Part shown: piece after piece, positions 15,770 to 24,241 of the stretch
How positions within the stretch are numbered: position 1 is the stretch's first letter
Layout: each line of letters begins with the position of its first letter
Source of the DNA: an uncultured Methanomicrobiales archaeon
GTDB lineage: Archaea; Halobacteriota; Methanomicrobia; Methanomicrobiales; Methanospirillaceae
Direction of reading: 5' to 3'
DNA: 64,000 nt
NCBI GenBank assembly: GCA_949320185.1
Contig: CASGHK010000016.1
Coordinates: 62,001-126,000, forward strand
Program-made: the position numbers and the translations under genes
Notes under the pieces: model-generated
What the model was told of the DNA's origin: nothing
The model's input: the letters and a program-made list of their open reading frames with translations, nothing else
Databases searched by the model: none

Positions 15770-16120
15770 ATGACGACACTTCCAGCGGAGGTTGACTGCC
15801 AGCTCGCGCTCCTGGGCGGTGTGGATGGGCTCGTGCGCCGGCTGCCGAGCGGGGAGTCGCTCGCATCGGCCAGTCTCGTCCATCACGCGCTCTCCGAGCC
15901 GCTCCGCCTGAAGATAGCCCATGCACTCGCCATCCAGCCGCTCTGTGTCTGCGTGATCCGGGATATCGTCGGGATCGCGGACTCGAAACTCTCGTATCAC
16001 CTGAACCAGCTCAAGAAGGCAGACCTCATCGTGGGTGAGCAGCAGGGCAGTTGGATCATTTACCGCCTCACGCCTCGGGGTGAGCAGTGCATGGCGATGG
16101 GGTATCCACCGCTTGAGTAG
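15770..16120 (+). CDS. arsR: ArsR/SmtB-family metal(loid)-responsive repressor
   Basis: 116 residues with a winged helix: HHALSEPLRLKIAHAL, recognition region DSKLSYHLNQLKKADLIV and wing GEQQGSWIIYRLT. Cys59-Val-Cys61 (LCVCVIRD) is in the alpha-3 position where ArsR binds arsenite. ATG 15770 fits a near-leaderless transcript from the TATA-like box about 29 bases upstream; TTG 15758 is less likely. It is divergent from the metal operon 15656-9985 and probably represses it and itself until metal(loid) binds. Confidence 0.88.
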   Translation: MTTLPAEVDCQLALLGGVDGLVRRLPSGESLASASLVHHALSEPLRLKIAHALAIQPLCVCVIRDIVGIADSKLSYHLNQLKKADLIVGEQQGSWIIYRLTPRGEQCMAMGYPPLE

Positions 16121-16990
16121 GGGAGAGGGACGTCAGACCCGACCCCCGGCCCCGCGAGAGAGGCTGTTCTTCATCACGTTCTTATCTGCAGAATTCGTGG
16201 CAAACATGGAAAGGGGTATGAGGGAACGAGTCGCTCTGGCGGCTCAACCAGCCCATCATGGACGTCAGCTTGAACCTGGCGCGGCAATCGGCGGCATGCA
16301 TGGAGATAGAGACGGTCAGCCGACAATGTGGGACCGCCGGGACGAAGGGGGAGCTTAGGGACGTGATCGCGGATACCGCCTCCCGGTATTCCCCCTTCGA
16401 CCTCCAGGCGATCGGGGCCGGTATAAAAAGAGGTCGACCGCTTTCCCTGGCCGTATCGCGAATCGCTCCAACCGTTCTAGGCAGAGCAGATCGTCGGCTC
16501 ATACCACATATGCCTGCTCCTTCGGCGGAAGGGGGCCTTTCCGAGGATGATGGCTCCGATTGTCGACCAGAACGATGCCACGCATTCTGGGAGATGGGGC
16601 CGGACGTCTCTCTCCTGGGAGACGAGCGCCTGAGCGAGAGAGCCTCACGGTCGGATGCGTCCTTCGCCATCCCGATCTCCTCGGAAGAAGCATGCAACGG
16701 CCCGGCGACATCGAACGAGTTCCCGCTCCCCATGAAATTGCAGACCCCGGTCTTCATCGTCGGTCACGGAGTGTATCTGCGACGCTCGGCAGAAGGGTGG
16801 CGGTCCGGGAGGGGGAGGACGAAAGGGCCCCTCCCCCTCCCGGGGATCACCGTTATCAGGGTCCGAACGCCATCCGAGAACATGGCACCAGCAGAAGATC
16901 CGGAATCCATGGTCCACATCCCGGCGGGGACCGTCGCCGTCGGGGGGGGGGCGGTATGAATAGGGAGACAGGAAGACGGAGGTGCGAAGG
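16121..16990. other. 870-bp stretch without a confident gene
   Basis: Open frames exist on both strands (plus 16258-16959, minus 16182-16757) but neither shows a recognisable domain. The first third of the plus frame has GC-rich third positions like real genes here; the rest does not. A TATA-like GGTATAAAAAG lies at 16422. A strong hairpin at 16805-16843 is listed separately. Confidence 0.4.
16805..16843. terminator. GC-rich perfect hairpin
   Basis: CCGGGAGGGGGAGG (16805-16818) and its exact complement (16830-16843) form a 14-bp stem with an 11-base loop. No T-run follows on either strand, so it is not a standard archaeal terminator. It may be an RNA structure or transcription barrier. Confidence 0.45.
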
Positions 16991-17416
16991 ATGAGGTGGA
17001 CTGAGATCGAGGTCTCGACCGGGTCGAGAGATCAGCTCGTCGATGTCACCGGCGCGGTGGCGGACGAGGTCAGGAAGAGTGGCGTGGAGAACGGCATCTG
17101 CCACGTGTACGTGCCGCATACGACCGCCGGCGTGACGATCAACGAGAACGCGGACCCGGACGTGGCTCGGGACATCCTTGCCGGCCTAGCCCGCCTGGTC
17201 CCCGCCCAGGGCGACTACCGCCACGACGAGGGGAACTCCGACGCCCACATAAAGGCCTCCCTGGTGGGCTTCTCGGCCATGGTCCCGGTCATCGACGGCC
17301 GCCTCGCGCTCGGTACCTGGCAGGGAGTCTACCTCTGCGAGTTCGATGGCCCCAGGCGGCGGCGGATGCTCCTAGGGCTCACCGGGGCCAAGCAGGAGGG
17401 ACCGACCCCGTCTTGA
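16991..17416 (+). CDS. YjbQ/UPF0047 family protein (secondary thiamine-phosphate synthase-like)
   Basis: A 141-residue single-domain protein. [20 protein letters not shown] and the later [19 protein letters not shown] carry the conserved histidines of the UPF0047 fold, and [15 protein letters not shown] closes it. ATG 16991 follows GGAGGTG at 16979. Some members have weak thiamine phosphate synthase activity in vitro; the physiological role is unknown. Standing alone, it offers no operon clue. Confidence 0.9.
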   Translation: MRWTEIEVSTGSRDQLVDVTGAVADEVRKSGVENGICHVYVPHTTAGVTINENADPDVARDILAGLARLVPAQGDYRHDEGNSDAHIKASLVGFSAMVPVIDGRLALGTWQGVYLCEFDGPRRRRMLLGLTGAKQEGPTPS

Positions 17417-17431
17417 ACACGGACCCCTGCC

Positions 17432-18340
17432 TCAGAAGTGGTTGAAGAGTCGGACAACGCTGGTGAGGTCGATACGGCCGTTCCCGTTGTCGTCGAACGC
17501 GGAGATAGGCTCGGTGCCGGCGATCCAGGTCATCTGGTTGGTGTACAGGACGACCCGTCCCCCCAGGTATGGGACGACCCGCCGATCCTGATAAGGCGGA
17601 GGAATGCCACTCGCCCTGGGGCACAATGATGACACCGAAAGAGAGCGCGCTTCCCGCTCCCGGAACCAGCGGATCGCGTCGACATTGACAATAGCCCCGC
17701 ACTGGTCGAACCTCACCTGCCCTCAGGTCAGGGTGCCGACCTCTATGGCCCACAACCCACCGGGCCAGAGCAAGGTGAAGAGGCCGTGGTCGCCCGGGCT
17801 CACCCAGACCCGGATGGCGGCCCCCGCATCTCCTGCGGTGACTCTCGATTCGACCGTCTTCGTCATTTTGTCCACGGGCGGTGTTCTACTGGCGCTGATC
17901 TTCTTGAGATTGATGTCCGAGTATCCGCTCTCAACCCTCCACAGGTAATTCCGCTTCAACAGCCCGATCATGTCGTGGATCGTGTTCTGTTTGCACGGCT
18001 TGCCAGTCGCGTGCTCCGCTGCCTGGGTCCAGCCTGTGCGACCGTCATCTGCAGGCATATCGTTATCGAACAGTCGGTGATCGCCCGTCGCTGAAAACGC
18101 GTTCGAACCCCATGCAGGATATCCTTGATGAGGTTGGTACGGAGCGGCCCGATGAACCACCGCCACGTGACCATGCTGAACGGAAGCTCATTCTCGCAGG
18201 AGACGCTGATCAATCAATCGACCGAGATCTCGTCGATCCACTCGCGGAGTAACGCAACGTCGACTTCGCTGATCGGGGCTGCGGCCCGGTGGCGCGTGAA
18301 CGCACACTCTACGACCTCGGTCCGCTGGTGGTGAAAGGTG
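17432..18340 (-). pseudogene. Decayed surface protein gene with a dockerin-like end
   Basis: On the minus strand one frame from about 18166 reads KQNTIHDMIGLLKRNYLW, DHGLFTLLWPGGLWAIEVG, a TGA at 17723-17725, then GQVRFDQCGAIVNVDAIRWF and finishes ISAFDDNGNGRIDLTSVV before its stop. The last segment is one Ca-binding dockerin-type repeat like those ending the proteins at 28467 and 62257. Upstream, another frame (EVDVALLREWIDEISVD-stop) appears to continue the gene, implying a frameshift. There is no start or signal peptide. The original enzyme domain is not recognised. Confidence 0.55.
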
Positions 18341-18435
18341 CGATAGCGGGGCGTCGGTGCTTTTTTTTCGAAAGACTTCAGAGAGACGCAGACGTCAGAC
18401 CAATATTCATACTTGACGGGAACGACTCCAACCCC

Positions 18436-18440
18436 AAAAA
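18436..18440 (-). terminator. Oligo-T terminator of tRNA-Gly
   Basis: Reading the minus strand, TTTTT follows the tRNA 3' end by four to five bases, the usual archaeal oligo-T stop. Confidence 0.55.
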
Positions 18441-18444
18441 CGGA

Positions 18445-18516
18445 TGCGCGGACCGGGACTCGAACCCGGGTTTAGGCGTTGGCAACGCCTAGTGATAACC
18501 ACTACACTATCCGCGC
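18445..18516 (-). tRNA. tRNA-Gly (anticodon GCC)
   Basis: The minus strand begins GCGCGGATAGTGTAGTGG and ends with CCGCGC plus discriminator A. The acceptor stem GCGCGGA pairs with TCCGCGC, the D loop contains GTGTAGTGGTTATCAC, the anticodon stem AGGCG/CGCCT encloses TTGCCAA with anticodon GCC, and the T arm is CCGGGTTCGAGTCCCGG. CCA is not encoded. It is divergent from the F390 synthetase-like gene. Confidence 0.95.
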
Positions 18517-18634
18517 ATGCATTGTGCCTTGCGCTTTACAATATGGATCGAACATCCATAAAAAAGATTTGGTCAACCCCCGGCCAAAGAGAGGTCGAAA
18601 TGGTATTATCTGCCCACTCCGCCCATCCTCACAT

Positions 18635-19990
18635 ATGACGGCGCACTCCAGGATGAGGAGTCCAGAGATCGAGGCGATGGACCGGGGTGACCTCGACGCC
18701 CTCTCCGAGGAGCGGATCCGGTACACGGTCCAGTATGCCGAGGAGCACTCGACGTTCTACCGGCACTGGTTCGCATCCCATGGCATCAGGGCTGCTGACA
18801 TCAAGACCCACGAGGACCTCCTCGAGCTGCCGATCCTATCCGGCAGGACTATCCGGGCCCACCAACCGCCCGAGAGCCGGGAGTTCGGATTCCTATCGGC
18901 GCCGCTTGAAGAGGTCTTTACGATCCACGAGACGAGCGGCACCACGGGGGTCCCGAAGGCCTTCTTTCTGACCTGGGAGGACTGGGCACGGTACGCAGAG
19001 AAGTACGCCCGTGCTTTCGCGAGCCAGGGGCTGGGACACGGAGACCGCCTCGTCGTCTGTACCTCGTATGGGATGAACGTCGGCGGTAACACCATGACCG
19101 TCGCCGCCCGCCGGCTCCGCATGACGATCATCCCGACGGGAAAATGCACCTTTCCCCTTCGGGTGATCACGAGTTACCGGCCGACGGCGATCGTCGGATC
19201 GGTATTCAAACTCCTTCGCCTGGCCGATCGCCTCGAAGTCGAGGGGATTGATCCTCGGAAGTCTGGGCTAGAACGACTGATCGTCGGGGGTGAGTCATTC
19301 GCCGAGGAGGCGCGTGAACATCTCGCCGAGCGATATGGCTGCCCTGTATACAACACCTACGGGTCGACGGAAGGGACGATGTGCGGAGAGTGCCAGGTCC
19401 AGGACGGGCTCCACGTCCCGGAAGACCTCGTCCACCTCGATCTCTACGACCCGGGCCTCCAGGAGTTCGTCCCCGACGGAAAGACCGGACGGATCGTTCT
19501 CTCTCACCTGTTACCGGTTGGAGAGCGGAGTGGGATGGTCCTGCTCAATTACGACAGCGAGGACACCTCCGCGATCGTCTCCCGCACGCGGTGCGCCTGC
19601 GGGCGCACTCACCTTCGCATTCGCCCACCGGGCCGGGAAAGCGACACCGTTCAGATCGGCCAGGCCTCTCTCGATCGGATCGAGATCGAGCGCGGTGTCT
19701 TCCAGCCTGACAACCTGGTCGAGCTCAACGGTGAATACGAAGCGTTCCTCTATTCAGAGGGCGACCGCGGTGCGGTGTTGAGGATCGGGGTCGAGTGTCG
19801 TAACAGCCCCGCCTGTGACCGCGAGGGGATCAGTGAACGGATCCTTCACACCCTCCTGTCGAAAAACCGGGCACTGGCGGCAGTACATGCCGGGGGAGAG
19901 TTCAGGGTCGTCTTCTCGTTCACCCAGCCTGGAGGCCTGGAACTCCACGCCATCAAGGGGCGGCCGAAACGACTGGTGGACCGACGGTGA
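18635..19990 (+). CDS. Probable coenzyme F390 synthetase (phenylacetate-CoA ligase-type AMP-forming enzyme)
   Basis: 451 residues with the adenylate-forming signature HETSGTTGVPKAFFLTWEDW, the core YNTYGSTEGTMCGE and a short C-terminal lid domain. These features mark the PaaK/F390 synthetase family. Methanogen F390 synthetases attach AMP or GMP to F420 under oxidative stress; other family members make aryl-CoA. Cys-rich RTRCACGRTHLRI resembles the zinc knuckle of F390 synthetases. ATG 18635 is about 25-30 bases after TATTATC (18603-18610), so a leaderless start is likely. F390 synthesis is the best guess in a methanogen, not proven. Confidence 0.75.
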   Translation: MTAHSRMRSPEIEAMDRGDLDALSEERIRYTVQYAEEHSTFYRHWFASHGIRAADIKTHEDLLELPILSGRTIRAHQPPESREFGFLSAPLEEVFTIHETSGTTGVPKAFFLTWEDWARYAEKYARAFASQGLGHGDRLVVCTSYGMNVGGNTMTVAARRLRMTIIPTGKCTFPLRVITSYRPTAIVGSVFKLLRLADRLEVEGIDPRKSGLERLIVGGESFAEEAREHLAERYGCPVYNTYGSTEGTMCGECQVQDGLHVPEDLVHLDLYDPGLQEFVPDGKTGRIVLSHLLPVGERSGMVLLNYDSEDTSAIVSRTRCACGRTHLRIRPPGRESDTVQIGQASLDRIEIERGVFQPDNLVELNGEYEAFLYSEGDRGAVLRIGVECRNSPACDREGISERILHTLLSKNRALAAVHAGGEFRVVFSFTQPGGLELHAIKGRPKRLVDRR

Positions 19991-20003
19991 CTCCTTCGAC
20001 ACC

Positions 20004-22688
20004 TTATGGGGTTGCCCGGATCGACGGAGATCGGAACTCCATGTAGTCGACCGAGAGGTTCCCGGTGAACGAGAGGTTGAGCTGGTGCAGCCCCGAGGAG
20101 AGGCCGACTGTCCGGGTATGGGTCGAGAACCCGCTTGCCGTCCCGTTCAGGGGGGCGTTGACCCCGAGACGGGGCTCACCGTCCACCGCGAGAAAGATCG
20201 ATGCGGGAGATCCGGTCCCGGCCAGACGAAAGGTGCAATGGAAGAGGGTGGCGGAGTCAACCGCGACCGTATACCGGAGCCACTCGCCGTCCTCGGTGAA
20301 CGATACCACCGGGCTTGAGCCCGGTGAGGGAACCTGGATGTCCACCGAGTCATTCCGGTAGACACCCCCCTCGTTTCCTGGTGTCGTGTCATTATGGGTC
20401 ACGCCGCTACGCCCGGGATCATAGTCCTCTGCCTCGATCCGGGAGGGAAGGTGCTTGGCAGAAACCGGTTCCGGAGTCGGCGTCAAGGTAGGAGTGGGGG
20501 TCTGTTCGGCCAGGCCAAGGTCCATCCGGTCGAGGTTCTGGCGACCGGTGAAAGTGAGCCTGAGGACATGCACGCCCTCGGGAACGTTGATCTCGGTCTC
20601 CGTCCGCCCGAAATGGTTGTAGTCACTGCTCCAGGGAAGATGGATTGTCGGACCCGGTTCCCCGTCGAGCTCGATGCTGATCGATGCCCCGTTATCGAGG
20701 GCGCAGCCGAAGAGTCCGAGACGATACCGGCCGGCGACCGGATTATTGATCGTGTATCCCAGCCACTCACCAGAGCGGATCCAGGCCACCTTGTAGTTAC
20801 CGGTTTCCGGGGTGAGCTCGATGTCCACCCCCTCGTTCCGGAACTGTCCGCCCAGGTTCCACCAATCCACGTCGTGGAACCCAATCCCCTCTCCACCCAG
20901 GTTGAAATGCTCCGCCTCGATCGAACAGGGGAGGGTTGAGGTCCGATACGGTGTCGGGACAAGACGATCGAGAGTCCGGTTGACCTGGAGCGTTTGGTTA
21001 ACCTCCACGCGACAGGTGACAGTGGTGCTCTCCCACCCGCGCTTGGTGAACAGGATCTGGTGGGTTCCCGGGACCACATCGCGGAGCGTCATGGGAGTGA
21101 TTCCGACGATCACGCCGTCGAGGAGAACGGACGCACCCGAGGGTGAAGACTCAGCTCGGATTGTGCCGCCAGCAGTCGAGACGTCCCCGTTCTTTCGCGG
21201 GACAAACTCGATGTAATCGCAGTTCTGCCCCGCCCCTCTAAACCGCAGATAGACCGCGTGCCCGCCAGCGGAGACCTCCACCGGGACCGAGAGGAGGGCG
21301 TACGAATAAAAGGAGCCGGTGTCCGGGATACCGAGGGACTGCCAGGGCCCGTCGTCGATCGAAAATTCGATCAGAGAGCCCTCGTAGGGCGAGGAGACCC
21401 GGAAGATGAGATCGTACGCCCCCGGAGAACCGGCAGAGATCGTGTACCTGATCCACTCACCTGTCCGTGTATACGCCACGGTGTAACCGGAGCCGTCTCC
21501 TATCGTCTCGATATCGACATCGTCCTGTCGATACCGTCCACCTGCATTGCCCGGCGTCGTGTCCTGGTAGGCAACGTTCGCTCCCCCGAGGTCATAATCC
21601 TCCGCCTCGATCCGACAGGGAAGGAGGTGATTCACATACCAGCCTGAGGCTGGAGTGGGGGCCGGGGACGCGCCGAACGCCACCTCCAGCGCCTCCCACT
21701 GGGTTGCCGGCACCTCGATCGAGTACGGATAGATACCGCTATAATCGAAATCCATACTGACCCGGAAGAGGCCGTGCGGCCGATTTCCCTGGGCCGTTCC
21801 CCAGGAGTTGAGCATCAGCCAGCTGCGGCTCGTCTCATCATACCCGACACAGATGACCGAATGGGCGCCACCTGTCCAGGGTTCCCATGGGGTGCCCGCA
21901 TAGGGCGCGAGATTGAAGACCGCGTCCTCGCCACGGTCCATCCAGAACCGGTTGAAGTCGGTCCATGCCGCCTCGTTCGGCAGCCGCAACGTGAAATACA
22001 CACCCCGGTTCTGGTCGAGTACGGATTTGATTCGGGCGATTGCCGTTGAACGGGAGACACCGCGGGTGGCAATCCGGCGCTCCTCGATTCGAGTGATCGG
22101 ATAGTACGGTTCGACCGCGATCTGCGAGGCGGGCACCCATGCCCGGTTGTTCTCAATGCACCAGATCCTGCCATCCTGAAAAGACGCATTCCTGTTGGAC
22201 CATGGGATCGCCCGCCCGGTCCCTCGGTAGAACCGGACGAGATCGCCGAGAGTGCCGCCGTTCCCGGCCCAGTACTGCCCTTCACCGCCGTTGTACCCCG
22301 AATCGACGTACTGAACCGAGAGCCGATCACGGACTCCGTCCTGAACAGAGTGGGCGATCTCGAGCAGCCCGTTCCCGGCCCACACCCAGCAGTTCCCTGT
22401 CGGCTGCTGGCTCCGTTCCTCAGGTGTATAGTCGATCTGGCCGAGCAGATTTTTTGAACGGGATGTTGCATCGAGCGCTCGGAAGGTTGGAAGGCTCACA
22501 TCAAGGACAGGTGACGCGTCGTATTCGGCTATCTGCCGGGCAAGTTCCTGATCACCGGGCCGCATGATCGGCAGCAGACCAACCGGCCCCTCGCCCGTCA
22601 GGTTCGGCCCTGCCGACACGAGGGAGACGTTCATTGCGAGGAAGAGCAGGAGTAGTGTAAAGAATAAAAGCCCTTGTCTAACAGTCAC
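20004..22688 (-). CDS. Secreted papain-like (C1A) peptidase with CBM6-like and PEGA domains
   Basis: 894 residues from GTG 22688, chosen because GGGAGG lies 11 bases upstream and this puts the signal peptide (RQGLLFFTLLLLFLAM, then VSAGP) at the terminus; an upstream GTG 22727 would add acidic residues before it. The peptidase core shows Cys100 in PTGNCWVWA, His276 in GAHSVICVGY and Asn294 in LNSWG. Three CBM6-like beta-sandwiches each begin with an RIEAED/SIEAEH motif (about residues 365, 595, 750), with a PEGA domain between the first two. Short Thr-Pro linkers precede the third. It is a surface or secreted protease that may bind polysaccharide. The TATA-like site lies near 22775 on the minus strand. 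Confidence 0.85.
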   Translation of the reverse strand: MTVRQGLLFFTLLLLFLAMNVSLVSAGPNLTGEGPVGLLPIMRPGDQELARQIAEYDASPVLDVSLPTFRALDATSRSKNLLGQIDYTPEERSQQPTGNCWVWAGNGLLEIAHSVQDGVRDRLSVQYVDSGYNGGEGQYWAGNGGTLGDLVRFYRGTGRAIPWSNRNASFQDGRIWCIENNRAWVPASQIAVEPYYPITRIEERRIATRGVSRSTAIARIKSVLDQNRGVYFTLRLPNEAAWTDFNRFWMDRGEDAVFNLAPYAGTPWEPWTGGAHSVICVGYDETSRSWLMLNSWGTAQGNRPHGLFRVSMDFDYSGIYPYSIEVPATQWEALEVAFGASPAPTPASGWYVNHLLPCRIEAEDYDLGGANVAYQDTTPGNAGGRYRQDDVDIETIGDGSGYTVAYTRTGEWIRYTISAGSPGAYDLIFRVSSPYEGSLIEFSIDDGPWQSLGIPDTGSFYSYALLSVPVEVSAGGHAVYLRFRGAGQNCDYIEFVPRKNGDVSTAGGTIRAESSPSGASVLLDGVIVGITPMTLRDVVPGTHQILFTKRGWESTTVTCRVEVNQTLQVNRTLDRLVPTPYRTSTLPCSIEAEHFNLGGEGIGFHDVDWWNLGGQFRNEGVDIELTPETGNYKVAWIRSGEWLGYTINNPVAGRYRLGLFGCALDNGASISIELDGEPGPTIHLPWSSDYNHFGRTETEINVPEGVHVLRLTFTGRQNLDRMDLGLAEQTPTPTLTPTPEPVSAKHLPSRIEAEDYDPGRSGVTHNDTTPGNEGGVYRNDSVDIQVPSPGSSPVVSFTEDGEWLRYTVAVDSATLFHCTFRLAGTGSPASIFLAVDGEPRLGVNAPLNGTASGFSTHTRTVGLSSGLHQLNLSFTGNLSVDYMEFRSPSIRATP

Positions 22689-22931
22689 GCCCAACGCCGC
22701 CTCCCGCAGACAATCGAACTCAACCACCAGGTGGCGTCCAAGGATCCGATCAACTACCTAATGCAAGTTCTATGTGATATATTTGTGTATCAGGGATGTT
22801 CTCAGCATCCGCGGTGATCGCCATCGAAGGGGAAAATCGAGGGTACATATCACGCTGTTCACCAGGACGGTTGTTACGAGCGGGGATGGGCAATCAGAGC
22901 AAGTTCCGTCTCTCCGGGATGTACTGTAGAA

Positions 22932-22950
22932 TTTTGGTACGGACCCAAAA
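22932..22950 (+). promoter_or_regulatory. Candidate operator of the cobalt uptake operon
   Basis: TTTTGG-N7-CCAAAA, an interrupted palindrome 34 bases before the regulator start. Its size and position suit a DtxR-type or related metal regulator, probably the product of the first gene. Confidence 0.5.
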
Positions 22951-22983
22951 CTGTTATCCACTCCCGAGTTCCATCGAACGGGG

Positions 22984-23418
22984 ATGAATGAGGAGATGGA
23001 CTGTATGTTGACCCCCCGGAGGATAGCCTATCTTAAATACCTCCTCGAGCAGGACGGGGCCGTCACGAACGCCCAGATTGCGGTCCATTTCTCGGTTGAC
23101 CCGTCCACCAGTAGCAAGACGATCCGGATGCTGGTGGAAGCGGGGCTGATCGACCATACCCCGTACCGGCGGGTGCACCTCTCTCCCAGGGGGAGACGGT
23201 GTGCGGAGTTCCTTCTCAGACGACACAGGCTCCTATCACTGGCCTTCTCGCGCCTGGGAGTCGACCCTACCGATGCCTGCGAGCAGGCTTCCCGATGCGA
23301 GGCACAGATCCCTCGCGAGGTGGTCAATACCATCTGCGCTGCATTGGGCCATCCGACGACCTCAGTGTGTGGTACGATCACGCACGATCGGGGCTGTTGC
23401 TCGACCTTCGGACGGTGA
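22984..23418 (+). CDS. DtxR-like winged-helix metal regulator with Cys-rich sensor, head of the cbi operon
   Basis: 144 residues. The N-terminal winged helix reads VTNAQIAVHFSVDPSTSSKT then RMLVEAGLIDHTPYRRVHL. The second domain (LLRRHRLLSLAFSRLGVDPT then ACEQASRCEAQIPREVVNTI, ending ALGHPTTSVCGTI) follows the DtxR/MntR dimerisation pattern, but Cys replaces usual metal-ligand His/Glu residues, and Cys-Cys occurs at the end. The start is ambiguous: ATG 22984, or ATG 23005 which has GAGGAG upstream. It is 7 bp before cbiQ, so it probably regulates cobalt uptake in response to metal, and itself. Confidence 0.72.
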   Translation: MNEEMDCMLTPRRIAYLKYLLEQDGAVTNAQIAVHFSVDPSTSSKTIRMLVEAGLIDHTPYRRVHLSPRGRRCAEFLLRRHRLLSLAFSRLGVDPTDACEQASRCEAQIPREVVNTICAALGHPTTSVCGTITHDRGCCSTFGR

Positions 23419-23425
23419 CGAGGCG

Positions 23426-24241
23426 ATGCGCAACGTATCGTTCTCCGGACATATTCCCGACCCCCACCTGATCACGCTCCACGCCGAACGCGGAAAGACG
23501 TTCGTTCACCGGGTCGACCCAAGGATCAAGGTCGCCATCCTCGTGTGGCTCGTCCTCCTCGTGACACTCGCCCGATCGATCTGGCTCCTCCTCGCCGCCT
23601 GGGCCGGGACGATCATCGTCTATAAAGCAGCCGACCTTCCCCTGCGAGAACTCGCGAGGTGGTCCACCGTACCTGCGCTCTTCGTCCTCTCCCTCGTCGT
23701 CCTCCTTGTCTGGGGAGAACCAGGGCGCCCTCTCCTCTCGATCGGGGGAGTGACCCTGACCGATGGTGGAGTACTGCTCGCACTCGCGCTCCTCGCGCGC
23801 GCCCTCGTTACGGTCACCTTCACGCTCACCCTGCTTATGACCACCCGGTACGCACACCTGGCATACCTGGTTTCGGTCCTTCTCCCGAACCCAATCGATC
23901 AGGTATGTCTCCTCTCCTACCGGTTCCTCTTCACGACCATCGGGATGGTCAACGACCTCCTGATCGCCGTTCGATCCCGGGGGGGTGGGATTGCCCGGAG
24001 GATCGCGACCAGATCACGTCTCTTCGCCTCTATCTTCGGCCTTTCGTTCATCCGTGCGTACGACAGGGCCGAACGGGTTGGACAGGCGATGAGCGCCCGT
24101 GGATACAGGGGTCGGATGACTCGACTTGAATCTCTCCCACGTCCCGGAGTGTTAGAGACGGTCGCGCTCGGCATGGCCTTTGTCGGGCTGATCCTCGCAG
24201 CCGTGACCGGCCAGCCCGGTTTCGGAGGGGGTGCACCATGA
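23426..24241 (+). CDS. cbiQ: Energy-coupling factor transmembrane protein CbiQ
   Basis: 271 residues with about five membrane helices. FVHRVDPRIKVAILVWLVLL is the typical CbiQ/EcfT start and AMSARGYRGRMTR carries the Ala-Arg-Gly coupling motif that docks on the ATPase. It transmits ATP-driven movement to the CbiM substrate binder in the cytoplasmic membrane. The true start is ATG 23426; the longer open frame overlaps the regulator and is not real. The stop overlaps the cbiO start by 4 bp. Confidence 0.92.
   Translation: MRNVSFSGHIPDPHLITLHAERGKTFVHRVDPRIKVAILVWLVLLVTLARSIWLLLAAWAGTIIVYKAADLPLRELARWSTVPALFVLSLVVLLVWGEPGRPLLSIGGVTLTDGGVLLALALLARALVTVTFTLTLLMTTRYAHLAYLVSVLLPNPIDQVCLLSYRFLFTTIGMVNDLLIAVRSRGGGIARRIATRSRLFASIFGLSFIRAYDRAERVGQAMSARGYRGRMTRLESLPRPGVLETVALGMAFVGLILAAVTGQPGFGGGAP

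Noticed and set aside
16258-16959. Possible plus-strand gene of 233 residues
   Set aside because: Only the first 60 codons look coding, the opposite strand is also open, and no family or ribosome site is seen.
22689-22983. Cobalamin riboswitch before the cobalt operon
   Set aside because: No B12-box-like conserved stretch is present, and archaeal cobalt operons usually use protein regulators.
23201-24241. Long cbiQ start at 23201
   Set aside because: The first 75 codons overlap the regulator gene in another frame; ATG 23426 gives the conserved CbiQ start.
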